From: Candolleomyces eurysporus
Taxonomy: Eukaryota > Basidiomycota > Agaricomycetes > Agaricales > Psathyrellaceae
DNA length: 55,157 nucleotides
Assembly (NCBI GenBank): GCA_027579435.1
Contig: JANBPK010000965.1
Coordinates: 1 to 55,157, forward strand
Reading direction: 5' to 3'
The stretch's first letter is position 1. Each line of letters opens with the position of its first letter. The translations under genes were made by a program, and so were the position numbers. Under the pieces are notes generated by a model. That model was not told the origin of the DNA. It saw only the letters and a program-made list of their open reading frames with translations, and ran no database searches. Shown in pieces: positions 22,871-34,017 of the stretch.

Positions 22871-23699
22871 AAGTCTCCTCCTAGTATTCATCCCTGCTGC
22901 TGTAGATGTAAGTTGACAACATACCTCCGCACGAGCCAACGATGTAACATAATTTGCCCACAAAAAAAAATCCCTAGTGACTCAAGGCCCCTGCATAAGC
23001 TCATGGAATACTTGGCAGTCTGATAAGTTAAAATTGTGGACGAGAGTGGGGGATTCGAGCAGTCTCTGGCTGTATCGTCTCATTCGGACCGCAAATAGTA
23101 GGCCTTGCCAGTGTCCACGTAGGACTCCGATGAAAGAAAGAAGAGACTATAGCTTGATGTGAATCCAAAGTAAAGGCAGTCAGCAGAAAAGGGTGAAAAA
23201 CTGTACTTTGGAGAGGCTTCGCGTGGCACGTAGTCGTTCGCTGACAGTACTGAGGGTTTGGCTTCCAGTGGGAAACAGTCCAGGGAGGGCAGACTTGTCT
23301 TCGACGATGCTAACCAGAAGACCTTGAGTTGGTCCCCGTTCTTATCATTGTCAACGATATAGAAGAACGAGCTCATTACGAGACCCACAAAATAACGCTG
23401 GAGCGCTCAATAAGGCCAGGCTCCTATCCAGAATAAATTCAGAAGCTAAATCTGTGTAAATGTATATTTCAAAGTGATTGGAATATCGTACAGAACCCGA
23501 GATTCGCTAAAGCACCAACCTTTAATTCAAGGCTTGTAGAGATGGCGAGAGTCTGAAGGTACCCGCGGACGGCAGGAGTTCTTGGTAGGGTTGCTGGTGA
23601 GGTCTTGAGGCCTGGATGGGTGGAAAGGCTGCAATTCCTAACGTTCGCTTTGACAGCTTCAAGTGGTGTTGAGGCGAGCCGAGATTTTGACATGGTGGC
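22871..23699. other. Stretch without a supported gene
   Basis: Short overlapping frames only. The left end is the expected upstream side of the NOP58 pseudogene, but I found no NOP58 N-terminal sequence here. Confidence 0.35.
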
Positions 23700-24245
23700 T
23701 GGTCCAGCAAGTTGTAGGGTCTACAGTGAGGAGAGCGTTTATTTCGAGACTCCCTGTCGCAAAGCAAAGAGCAGGCGAGGTGGGAAAGAGGCGAACCGGT
23801 TCGAAAGGGTTTGAACGGCGGGGGGCCGCTTGATCGCTGAATCGAGCTCGCCGCAATGCGCAATGGACGATGGACCTGCTGTCGACCACCACGAGCTCTC
23901 GCCAAGCTTTCGTTCGACGTTTTCAACAATTCGACCAGTCCACGAACTCCTTCTTCGTCCAAGAACGCACCGTCAGCGACGGCATGGAGAATACTTTCGA
24001 ATGACCCAATGATCAATTCAGTAAACGATACTAGGAGTCTGGCAAGAGGATTGGGCTCTTCGAGACGAGTTCAACAACACTCAGAAGTTGACTCTGGAGT
24101 GCCTCGATCAGTCTTCGGTGTAAAGGAATGTCCTCGTCCCAAGTCTTATAGTGGAAGAGCGTCGCTAGAGCAATGGGGATTTGGGACATCGTCGTGGCTT
24201 GAAGGTTGGCAGATTTTTCTTTCGCTGTTGCACCAATGACCAAGA
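23700..24245 (-). pseudogene. Remnant of an unidentified helical-repeat protein gene
   Basis: Minus-strand frames separated by one shift near 24,055 read TTMSQIPIALATLFHYKTW, DEDIPLHRRLIEALQSQLLS, VVELVSKS, then ARLLVSFTELIIGSFES, ILHAVADGAFLDEEGVRGLV and ELLKTSNESLARARGG. The amphipathic leucine pattern looks like HEAT/ARM-type helices of an importin-like protein, but I cannot name the family. Diverged copies of the same sequence occur at about 33,100-33,460, 36,860-36,975 and 44,380-44,640, always in spacers of the NLR array. Confidence 0.45.
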
Positions 24246-25049
24246 TTCATCATTGAAATTTCCTTCTCCCCGGTCAGAAAAAACCCATCGCCATCTACGG
24301 GGGTTTAAGTGGTTCCCTATCTTGTTTTCATGCCGCGCGAGCTCGCGACGCCTTTGCGACACCTTGAAGCGGCTTGACTCTGACTTAGGGTCGCAATCGC
24401 TTGTAACCCTCGAGCGTTGCCTGAACCAATACAGCCCGCCTCAAAGAGAATCTGAAGGCTGGCTAATAATATCTCAGATGGCGAACCATCGCTTCACGTC
24501 CCCTCCACCTGCGTGGCGCGGCCTCACGCATACTGTTGCATATTTAGCGGATGCCGTCATTTGCATTGCGCAGGCTGCCCCCTCGACCTTGAACCACTGT
24601 GGCTGACCTGTCCGCAACGTCGAGCGAGCATTCTTCAACCATCGGTATGCTCCAGTTCGATGAGACTGACAGCAATGCTGCCACACAATCGGGAATCGCG
24701 TTTGTGCGTCTGCTCTCCGTGGATTGGCTCTGGCTTGTATGTATGCCTGGCGGGAAGATTTTGGTTGCTAGAGAAGGCGTCGAAGGCAAGGTGCCTTGTG
24801 TGATGACCAAGCAACGGAGCGACGCGAGGGAGAAGGCAAAGCTCCCGTCGTTTTTTTCTGCATAGGTGGCCTATGGACAAGACCTGGACGTTTTAGAGGA
24901 ACTGCGTCCATCCCCCGCCAGTATATCTGGGTCGTCTGGTAAGAGCAGCATTATCTTTGGTCTTNCCATGACGCTGAGCAACGATTCAGGCAACAGGTCA
25001 GCAGGCTGAGGCTCGTCTCTACGCGAGATCGATTGGCATTGTAGGCGGG
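24246..25049. other. Degenerate duplicated spacer
   Basis: No gene supported. Parts are similar to 33,480-33,800 and 44,860-45,560 (shared context around GCGCGAGCTCGC, GCGCGGCCTCACGCATA and GAGCGAACA/GAGCGAGCA blocks). The stretch belongs to the module duplicated between 23.7-27.5 kb and 44.1-48.2 kb. Confidence 0.4.
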
Positions 25050-25816
25050 AACGACGTCAGTCGANCGGGATAGATCCTGAAGGGACGGTTGGTGGTGTGA
25101 CTTTTGACGCGATGCTCAGCAGTGTCATGGAGCAGAATCTTGGAAAGGCCTCTACTGTGGAGCCCTGGTCGCTGGGATGCTGCTTGCTGGCAGACGATGG
25201 TCTCCCAGCGGTTGAGGAGACTCGAGAACCAGCACGGGAGATGAATGGTGGATGTGGATGGTGGACGTGGTTGGCAGGGAAGCGGAGACTGTAGACGGAT
25301 TGGGCGGTCACTAGCCTCCAGGGTTGAGCAAGGTTGTGTCGCGAGGGTGTAGGACATTGCGGTCCACTGAGGAGCAGTTGAAGAAGAAACCCAGTGGCAC
25401 GTCTAGTGTCGAACGTGAGGGCAGCACGATGTTGAATAAAAGGCCACGCACCAGGACTTCCCGAGTCTCCTCCGTGCCAGCGGCCATCCATGTCAAAGAA
25501 TGTTGTCAAGGTAGGCCTCTGAACCATCGAGCGCGACGTGCTCTGACGTTTGTCTTCCAGAATAAACCTTGCCTACAATAGTGGTAGTCAGCAAAGGCTC
25601 TTTTGGATCCACGAAAATAGGGAGACTTGGGCCTGTATGTTCCATCTACTCTCGCCTCTTCAATGGCCTCTTCGCCAACCATCGGGCGAGCGCATCTCAA
25701 CCGGTCAATATCCCTGCTCAGGCACATGCCGCCAGTAGTAAACAAATGGCGTCCTTTCTCCTTACGGCACGTTCCCACTCGCACTTATGCTCGATTTGCT
25801 CCGACCCCGCTTTCAT
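25050..25816 (-). pseudogene. Unidentified duplicated gene, copy 1, probably broken
   Basis: A start at 25,816 gives MKAGSEQIEHKCEWERAVRR, KDAICLLLAA and then a possible GTGCCT donor. Further pieces on the same strand are VDPKEPLLTTTIVGKVYSGR, QTSEHVALDGSEAYLDNIL, EETREVLVRGLLFNIVLP, STLDVPLGFFFNCSSVDRNV and HPRDTTLLNPGG. The copy at 45,700-46,534 keeps the same residues in the same order (MKAEPVQIEHSCEWERAVRR, EVLVRGLSFTIVLP, TLDVPLGSVFNS), which suggests a once-real protein. Frames differ between pieces and I could not assemble an intact model. No family recognised. Confidence 0.4.
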
Positions 25817-26255
25817 TTGACAAATTGAGCGACACGAATGTCAATCGAGGCTAGAAACACCCGTTTTGACTTCAATTTGGCCCTCAAAACGCGAAGTCCC
25901 TCGTTGACTCGGGCTCGAGCTCATGTCATGAAGGAGACCGGGGATCTAATTTTCCCCTTAATTTCACCCTTGGCACTCAATTCATTAGAATAACCTTTGC
26001 CAGATAGAGTTCGGTCGCCTGCTCAAGGCCGTGATGCTGGACCCTGATTTCCTGGCAATATGAATCACCGTCTTGCGCTCGACCGGTTTCTTCCTCGTTT
26101 CCTTGCTCCACCACCACCTCAGACCTTCTGCCACTGGCTTTGGCCACGACGCAAGGAAGAGTCCTGTCTAAGGCTCTTTCCTCTCGGCTCACCGCTCCTT
26201 CGTCCNTTTTTCCTATCTACCAACTACTCTACGCTATTCTATTCTACAGCAAGCT

Positions 26256-26263
26256 TATATTAT
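26256..26263 (+). promoter_or_regulatory. TATA-like element upstream of the 164-residue protein gene
   Basis: TATATTAT lies about 50 nt before the ATG at 26,306 and is preceded by a pyrimidine-rich stretch with CTACGCTATTCTAT. The duplicate gene has TATATA at the equivalent place (46,988) with the same preceding block. Confidence 0.4.
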
Positions 26264-26305
26264 TTTTCTCGATATAATCTCTCGTTGTCATTCGATTCAT
26301 ACAAG

Positions 26306-26963
26306 ATGCCTCCCTCCCGTCTCCCGTTTCCGTCCTTCTCGCTCGTACTCACTGCGGCCAATGGCGACACTTTACTCACGATGCAAGATTTCAACCCTGC
26401 GCCGACCAGCGTCGAAGTCAGCCTGCAATTTCCACAGCTCAGTGCGATCGTGACCACACCCACCCTCCTGCAACCAACTGATGGTGATCCTCTCATGGTA
26501 TGTGCCCACTGGCGCCAGAAGGCGATAGCCTCAGTGTTGATTGCCTTCCAGCAAACAGTCGATACGCGCTTCCAAGGCCAGCTCGCGTATCAAGCGTATT
26601 ACGCCGTAAGCCTATCTATATATTCGTGAGTACATTCGGTCACTGACAAAGGACAATTTATCACAGACCGATGCTGGCAAACCCAGTGACGAGGACGACG
26701 ACAACCAGAGCGACATCGGGACGGTTTATGAACCGTGTCCTGTCGGTCTCGCGCACGAGCTTCATGCCTTTGGAGACTCTGCGCACACTCGTCGTCCTCG
26801 ACGTTATCGCCGCAGTAACTTTCCTAGCTTGCTGAGCTGTATAAACATGAAGGTAAGCCAATTGCTGTTGTCGTGACTGCCATTGACAAAAAACTTCTAG
26901 TTCTCTGCCTTCTGGCACAAACTTCGTTGTCTTGGGGCGTCGATTCTCTGCGGGGGCATCTAG
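26306..26963 (+). CDS. Unknown 164-residue protein, four exons, copy 1
   Basis: Exons 26,306-26,497, 26,552-26,605, 26,667-26,852 and 26,901-26,963 join in phase 0 at every junction and give 164 codons plus TAG. Introns are 54, 61 and 48 nt with GTATGT or GTAAGC donors. The protein starts MPPSRLPFPSFSLVLTAANG, has an acidic stretch (SDEDDDNQSD, residues about 87-97), then PCPVGLAHELHAFG, an Arg-rich patch (RRPRRYRR) and ends FSAFWHKLRCLGASILCGGI. It has no signal peptide or known domain. The duplicate at 47,042-47,696 keeps the same exon phases and the same length, which argues that it is a real gene. Function unknown. Confidence 0.65.
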
Positions 26964-27755
26964 ACCAGTCGAACCAAATACAAAGTAAACGCAAGAAATG
27001 CACCACGACTAACACTCCGTCTTCCAATATAGAGGCTGCAACTCTCCCGACAGTGTTCCATAGGATTCCGATCTTGTCAATCTTGTATATTTTATCCCGG
27101 CGAAGCTGTTTAAAACAGTTCTTCGACTTGGAATACCAGCGAATTTTGGACTGATGTTTTTCTTGGATTGTCTTGATTATTGTGCGCCACCACGACCCCA
27201 CATGGCGAAAATCTTCTTGAGGATCGCGAGCGAGTTCTGCTTGCAATCCTGGACGTGCGTCGTTTCAACGTCTTAACAGGACCGATCACTCACGTCTTCG
27301 TGCAACAGATTCTCATGCAGCACTTGCTACAGGCATCTTTTCGACGCTATAAACTTGAATGGATCTTCCGCCGTTCTCGATGTTACTACACGCCGCTCAG
27401 CCTCGTGCCGTCCGAGTCTCCTTCGGTGGGTACATTGCTCCTGAGGAAGGCATAGAGCGTGCCTTGGAAATGTGAAGTCATTGATTGCTCAAACACACCC
27501 TCAGTCCGAACCGAGAATACAAACAAGCATCTAAGTCACCCGTTAATAGGCCATTCATGATCGATTGATCCCCCAACTCGAAAGTCAAATTGCCGACATC
27601 GAGACCTAAAGGCCAAATCTCCCGTAGGCAGCCTACAAATATATTCCCTTCTGGATTCCTTTCATGCCGATGACAATAAGAATCTAATGTAGTTCAATCA
27701 AAATTACACGCGTGCCAGAACTTTTAAAGGAACCCAAGGCTGTCCGGGTGTGACC
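26964..27755. other. Spacer between the 164-residue gene and NACHT gene a
   Basis: No gene. About 27,000-27,450 matches 47,700-48,240 (3' flank of the duplicate). From about 27,384 the sequence matches 30,165 onward, which marks the left border of the 2.78-kb unit that was tandemly duplicated to give genes a and b. Confidence 0.55.
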
Positions 27756-30084
27756 CTACTCTCCAGGCGCCTCCTCGACTGTGATCACAGAGTGTGAGCC
27801 AACAGAGTCATTAGGATCCCATGGGGGCCAGGTTTCATCGAAGATCTGCTGCCACTTGTCATGTAAAGCCTGTATAATTCTGTGACATTCTTGATCATGA
27901 CTCTGCAACAGTTGTGATCAAGTTGTCAGTCTGCGAGGGCTAATGAGATGGGAAATCACGTACTTCGAGCTCCAGGAGAAAACGCAACAAGGCTAGCCAG
28001 CCGTCTACTGCTGGTTGGGTGAGCCAAACTTGAAAAAGTGGAAGTCTGCTGAATTCAAATTCGACACACTTGTCCATTTTTTCCCATCTCTTGATTTTCT
28101 CGAGTTTGCTACCTGTGGAGAGAAGATGTGGAATGCGGCCAAGCTCAGGTTGAAGTTCACTGAGCTCCTTCAAAAGTAGGTGAGACACGATAGAACTAAG
28201 TAAAGAGGATGCTGAAATCGCGTGGTTTTAGTTGAGACTCAGTACAAAGCGTTCCGAGTAAGATGAATATGCACATACGATCATCCCTGCCAATGTCCAA
28301 AGCCCTGACGCAACCGACAGTCACAAGCTCGGAAGCATGAGTTTCTGGGACAAAGAGGCTCCTCGAACGACTCGCACTATCAAGAAAATCTAGAAAAGAT
28401 TTGTGGTAAAAGTGCAAACGTTCGCATAATTGGTGTGGATGACCCGGTTCGGGGAAGACACCTGGATGTATGGTGACAAGGGACCTTAAATCGGAGATTA
28501 GCCACCGATGGGCATTGTCTTCCAAGTTGGTTATCTCCCAGAAACGTGGAAGAATATGAAACCCGTGTCGAACTAATAGCCGGCATACACTGAACAATAA
28601 GAGGAAGTCCCTGTCAGGATGAGCTGCTTCATACGCTTCTTTGGCAGCAGATACGATGTTGGTATAAAGAAGGTCCAGAGCGGCGAAGGGCTGCGCTTGA
28701 TCCTCGGGTGTCCAGGTGAGAACAGCTTGTAACCTGTCCACAGGAGAACTTCGTCGTTCCGATACGAACTTGATCACCGTCGCTGCATAGATGAATTGAC
28801 CCGACGCATTAGCGACCAATGTTTCAATGTCTTCCTGCGATGGCCATGAAGGGGACAGTGCCCGTGGATCGCCACTTCTTCGACCTATATCGCGGAGCCT
28901 CCTCCATAATACGCGACGGATGTCACCACTGGCATCGTATTGATCGCTGAGTTGGATGTGATATGCCTTTTGGTGGAGATGTCCGCTGACTTCGAGTGCG
29001 CTTCGAATTGCCCATTCCGGTCTGCTGGTAATGAAAATGCGGAAAGGAAGTGTTTCGTTTTCGAGAAGGCAATCGTCGATAGCGGCCAAAAGCTCGGCTT
29101 GGCGCTGTTCGTCGGTACACTCATCTAGTCCATCGATGAGGATGGCGTAAGGGAGGGCTGCAAGCTCGGGTTTCGAAAAATCTCGCGAAAAGTCCTCGGT
29201 GGGACTCACGATGAGCTTGTTCATCTGCGTCTTCAATGATTTCTCGAAAATCAGCGGATCCTTGCTCACGGCTGCAGAAATAGCCTCTCGGAGCGCACGG
29301 TTGTTCAACCCCAGTTGGTACGCGATTGTTGGAATCACAGCAGACACTGTGTTTCGAGTAGGGTCCGTCGATGAGAAAAAGAATGCCGAGGATAAGATGT
29401 CGAGCCCGGAACACTTTTCTGCGACCGTCTGCTGCAATGCCGACTTTCCTGAACCAGCAGCGCCCGTCATGCAAAGCAAACGCTGAGGCGATCCTCGGTC
29501 TTGAATCCACCCCATGAGCTCTTCGGTCACCTCGACACGGGTGTCTTCGTCGCACTTTGGTGGGTCGAAACGGTGTTTAGAATCATGCAGCGCATTTGGA
29601 GCCGTGTCCTGCAGTAATCGTCCCCATCCTGAGAACCAAAGATATCATATGAATCGAGCTGGGAACAAAAGTATCGGAGTGGTAACTGACCAGGGTCATT
29701 TGAGTTGGATTCATGCTGAGATGCATGGACTTGCAGACTGTTGACGACGAAATTGCTTGCATATGGGAAAAAGCTTGACGATGCTCCGGCGCTCGTAGAC
29801 GAACTGGCTCCCCTCAAGGCTGGATCTTCAAGTCGCTGATTTTCACTGCTTGAAGTAGCCGCTGTGTTTGGAGCAACGACAATGGGCGAAGCCACTTGCA
29901 TCGGACCTATTGGAACCGGTTGAAGGCGCGCAATGTCGCTCTCTTCTGCCAGGTCAGCCTGCTCTGGTGGTATCTGATCTCCAAGACCAGCCTGTTGACC
30001 GACAGTTCTGCCACTTTTACGCTTTTTCGACCAAGGCCATCGGAAAGATGGTTTAAAGGATGTGGGCTTGGACTTGGGGGTCAT
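27756..30084 (-). CDS. NACHT STAND protein (NLR-like), array gene a, 712 residues
   Basis: Exons 30,084-29,691, 29,628-28,279, 28,211-27,964 and 27,902-27,756 join in frame; introns are 62, 67 and 61 nt. The start MTPKSKPTSFKPSFRWPWSK is the one shared by the family; an in-frame ATG 16 codons upstream (30,132) is the alternative. Exon 1 encodes a basic FRWPWSKKRK patch, a variable Ser/Gln/Glu-rich linker and the signature FFPYASNFVVNSLQVHASQH. Exon 2 opens GWGRLLQDTAPNALHDSKHR and FDPPKCDEDTR, then the NACHT core: P-loop GAAGSGKS (187-194), Walker B YAILIDGLDEC (about 292-302), FRIFITSRPEW (about 334) and the winged-helix phrase FYHKSFLDFLDSASRSRSLF. Exons 3-4 give a helical tail ending SHDQECHRIIQALHDKWQQI plus an acidic end. 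No C-terminal repeat domain. Probably a cytosolic non-self sensor, by family. Confidence 0.88.
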
Positions 30085-30574
30085 CCTGACCGCAATACGG
30101 GTGGTGGTCGAAAGCAAGTTGCGAGTTCCCATGTTATGTAAATTGATTGCAGCACTTTAGTTGCTTCAACGTTGCTGCACGCCGCTCAGCCTCGTCCGAG
30201 TCTCCCTCAGTGGGTCCATTGCTCCTTAGGAAGGCATAGAGTGTGCCTTGGAAATGTGGATTCACTGGTTGCTCAAACACACCCTCAGTTCAAACCGAGA
30301 ATACAAACAAACATCTAAGTCATCAGTTAATAGGCCATTGAAAGTCAAATTGCCGACTTCGAGACCTAAAGGCCAGATCTCCTGTATGCAGCCCACAAAT
30401 ATATTTCCTTTTGGGTTCCATTCACGCCGACGACAATAAGAATCTAATGTATTTCAATCAAAATTACACGCGTGCTAGAACTTTTCAAGGGACCTAAAGC
30501 TGTCCGGGTGTGACCCTACTCTCCGGGCGCCTCCTTGGCTGTCTTCACAGAGTCAGAGCCAACAGTCATTAAAA

Positions 30575-32868
30575 TCAAATGGGCCAGGTTTCATCGGAGA
30601 TCTGCTGCCACTTGTCATGGAAAGCCTGTATAACTCTATGACATTCTTGATCATGGCTCTGCAATAGTTGTGATCAAGTTGTCAGTCTGCGAGGGCCACT
30701 GAGATGAGAAATCACGTACTTCGAGCTCCAGGAGAAAACGCAACAAGGCTAGCCAACCGTCGAATGCTGGTCGGACCAGCCAAACTTGATAAAGTGGAAG
30801 TCTGCCGAATTCAAATTCGACACATTTGTCCATTTTTTCCCATCTCTTGATTTTCTCGAGTTTGCTACCCGTGGAGAGAAGATGCGGAATGCGGCCAAGC
30901 TCAGGTTGAAGTCTACTGAGCTCCTTCAAAAGGAGGTGAGACACGATATAACTAGGTAAAGAGGATGCTGAAATCGCGTGGTTTTAGTTGAGACTCAGTA
31001 CAAAGCTTCCCGAGTAGGATGAATATGCACATACGATCATCCCTGTCAATGTCCAAAGCCCTGACGCAACCGACAGTCACAAGCTCGACAGCATGAGTTT
31101 CTGGAACAAAGAGGCTCCTCGAACGACTGGCGCTGTCAAGAAAATCCGGAAAAGATTTGTGGTAAAAGCGCAAACTTTCGCGTAATTGTTCTGGATGACC
31201 CGGTTCGGAGAAGACGCCTGAATCTATGGTGACAAGGGACCTTAAATCGGAGAGTAGCCACCGATGGGCATTGTCTTCCAAGTTGGTTATCTCCTGGAAA
31301 CTTGGAAAAATATAAAAATCATGTCGGACTAGCAGCTGGCATAATCTGAACAATAAGAGAAAATCCCGGTCAGGATGAGCTGCTTCATACGCTTCTTTGG
31401 CAGCAGATACGATGTTGGTATAAAGAAGGTCTAGGGCGGCGAAGGGCTGCGCTCGAACCTCGGGTGTCCAGGTGAGAACAGCTTGTAATCTGTCCACAGG
31501 AGAACTTCGTCGTTCCGATACGAACTTGATCACCGTCGCTGCATAGATGAATTGACCCGACGCATTAGCGACCAATGCTTCAATGTCTTCCTTCGATGGC
31601 CATGACGGGGATAGTGCGCGTGGATCGCCACTTCTTCGACCTATATCGCGGAGCCTCCTCCATAATACGCGACGAATGTCACCACTGGCGTCGTAATGAT
31701 CGCTGAGTTGGATGTGGTATGCTTTTCCGTGGAGGTGTCCGGTGTCTTCTAGAGCGCTTCGAATTGCCCATTCTGGTCTGCTAGCAATGAAAATGCGGAA
31801 AGGAAGCGTGTCATTCTGGAGGAGGCAATCGTCAATCGTTTCTAAAAGCTCGGCCTGACGCTGTTCGTCGGTACACTCATCCAGTCCATCGATGAGGATG
31901 GCGTAAGGAAGGGCCGCAAGCTCGGGTTTCGAAACATCTCGCGAAAAGTCCTCGATGGGATTCACGATGAGCNTTTTTCATCTGCGTTTTCAACGATTTC
32001 TCGAAAATCAGCGGATCCTTGCTCACGGCTGCGGAAATAGCCTCTCGGAGCGCATGGTTGTTCGACCCCAGTTGGTACGCGATCGTTGGAATCACAGCAG
32101 ACACTGTGTTTCGAGTAGGGTCGGTCGATGAGAAAAAGAATGCCGAGGATAAGATGTCGAGCCCGGAACACTTTTCTGCGGCCGTTTGCTGCAATGCCGA
32201 CTTTCCTGAACCAGCAGCGCCTGTCATGCAAAGCAAACGCTGAGGCGATCCTCGGTCTTGAATCCACCCCATGATCTCTTCTGTCACCTCCACACGGGTG
32301 TCTTCGTCGCATTTTGGTGGATCGAAACGGTGTTTAGAGTCATGCAGCGCATTTNGGGGCCGTGTTCTGCAGTAATCGCTCCCATCCTGAAGAACCATTC
32401 ACGTATGAATCAAACTGATAGCGAAACTAGAATCGCAGATGACAACGCACCACTGGGGTCGTTCGAGTTGAATACATGCTGGGATGCATCGACTTGAAAA
32501 CGTTTGACGACAAAATTGCTCGCATTGGGGAAAAAGCTGGACGGTGCCCCGGCGCTCAATACGGTGGCCGGGGTTATCTCCAAGTCGGTTGGGCATGGAC
32601 CAGAGGTTGGATCCAAGATTTGCCGCTCTTCACTGCTCGAAGCAGTCGCAGTGTCCGAAACGGCGAATGTTGGCAACGTAGCCTGCACAGATTCTATTGG
32701 AAATGATTGAATGCGCCCAGTGTTGCTCTCCTCCGGGTCGACCTGGTGTGTTGGTACCTGTACTTGGTCTTCAGGCTGCTGAATGACCGTTTGGTCACCT
32801 TTACGCTTCTTTGACCAAGGCCATCGGAAAGATGGTTTAGAGGATGTGGGGTTGGTCTTGGGGGTCAT
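30575..32868 (-). CDS. NACHT STAND protein (NLR-like), array gene b, 699 residues if two N bases are extra
   Basis: Exons 32,868-32,451, 32,386-31,035, 30,967-30,720 and 30,658-30,575. Exon 2 contains N at 32,355 and 31,973. Against gene a both are extra bases, and leaving them out restores exactly the 1,350-nt exon of gene a. The protein has the same parts as gene a: MTPKTNPTSSKPSFRWPWSK, linker, FFPNASNFVVKRFQVDASQH, P-loop GAAGSGKS, Walker B YAILIDGLDEC and HKSFPDFLDSASRSRSLF. The last exon stops 21 codons earlier than in gene a (ends KWQQISDETWPI) because of a short deletion near 30,575. It is the nearest relative of gene a. If the N bases are real insertions, the gene is a pseudogene. 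Confidence 0.75.
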
Positions 32869-34017
32869 TTTGCCTGCAAATAGAGGTGGGGTTGAAAGCG
32901 AAGCTACAAATTCGCAGGCTGACGGCTAGGCGCCAGGTAGCCAGGGAAGATCAAAGGGTCAAAGGGTCGGCTGCCAGCTTCCAGAGCCGAAGATGTTCTG
33001 GACACCTCCAGGATATGGTCAAGCATATTACATCGGTCAACAGCGAATGGTACTACCATTGGTAGAGCCTCGGGTCCTCCTGCCAAACTTTGATCCGGCG
33101 TCCTCAACCTGCCAGAATACACCGTCAACGCTGCCAAGACGATGGCATGAAAAAACGCCTTCGACTAGGCGCCATCAAACAATTCGCCAANCCGCGGAAC
33201 CAAGAGCTTCTGATGAGAGGATTTCAGCCTTGAACGCGAGTCAACACTGAGACGTTGGCTCTGGGATGATTGTACGTTCATTAGCTCGTAGAGGAGTATC
33301 GTTGTGCCTTCCAAGTCTCGCGATAGAAGGGCGTTGTCGGGGTGATAGCATCGTTCATGTAGCTTCAAGGTAAGTAGTCTCTCTTGCTGCAATGCCAACG
33401 ACCAGGAATCTTCATTGACAATTTCTTCTCGCTGTTCTGAAAAAGGGGTCTCAAGCAGCTGGCGAATCCGGCTTGCCTTGCTGCGCGAGCTCACACGGTG
33501 ACATGCTTCACGTTTCGCATGCTATGGCCTCGATTGATACCCCCCCTCCAAGGTCAGACAGAGAGAATATCTCAGATGGCGCAATTTTTGAGGATGCGAA
33601 CCACGCATTGCCTGTGATGGCGCGGCCTCACGCATATTACCACCCAGTTGGCGCATGAAGCCCTGGTTGCTCTCTCGACCTCGAACATCTTGGGTATTGC
33701 CCCCAGCAACGTTGAGCGGGTATTCTGCCACCATCGCCTTGATGCAGCGCTGACAGCAAGTCCTCTCGCCACGCAGCGAACCGGGAATAAGCATCAGTCT
33801 GCACGCTGCTCCTCATGGATCCTGGCTTGAACACTCGGCAGGCTACCGATATAGACCTCCTTTTGAGTTCCACTCACATCGACAACACCAAGAAGCTAGT
33901 GTATTTCGATAGAGATCGCACATGTGCCGAAATTTCTCAACTAATCCAACGTTGTTCAGGTGTCGGTGTCACTCTGCCCCGCCTCCTTGCTGTTCAGAGT
34001 CATCAGAGCCAGAGTTT
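32869..34017. other. Spacer between genes b and c with gene remnants
   Basis: About 32,990-33,460 holds a diverged copy of the helical-repeat remnant of 23,700-24,245 (the block ACCGTCAACGCTGCCAAGAC is shared in form with 44,530). About 33,480-33,800 matches 24,340-24,700 and 44,890-45,370. No complete gene is visible. The right end (33,900-34,017) is the 3' flank of gene c, recognisable by its resemblance to the flanks of the other array genes (GCACATGTGCCGAAATTTCTC). Confidence 0.45.

Larger units (their letters stand above)
27384..32868. repeat. Tandem duplication of a 2.78-kb unit carrying genes a and b
   Basis: The unit from 27,384 to about 30,160 (3' flank plus gene a) is followed directly by a close copy starting near 30,165 (3' flank plus gene b). 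Shared landmarks include GCCGCTCAGCCTCGT, GTCCGGGTGTGACCC and the complete NACHT exon. This is the only pair of array genes with a spacer of about 0.5 kb; the other spacers are 0.9-5.5 kb. Confidence 0.8.

Noticed and set aside
28196..28278. C-terminal ending LCTESQLKPRDFSILFT of gene a and similar ends in genes b, c and e
   Set aside because: These residues come from reading into intron 2. A GTATGT donor and a TTTCAG/TTCAG/TTTAG acceptor at the same place in every gene show that it is spliced out.
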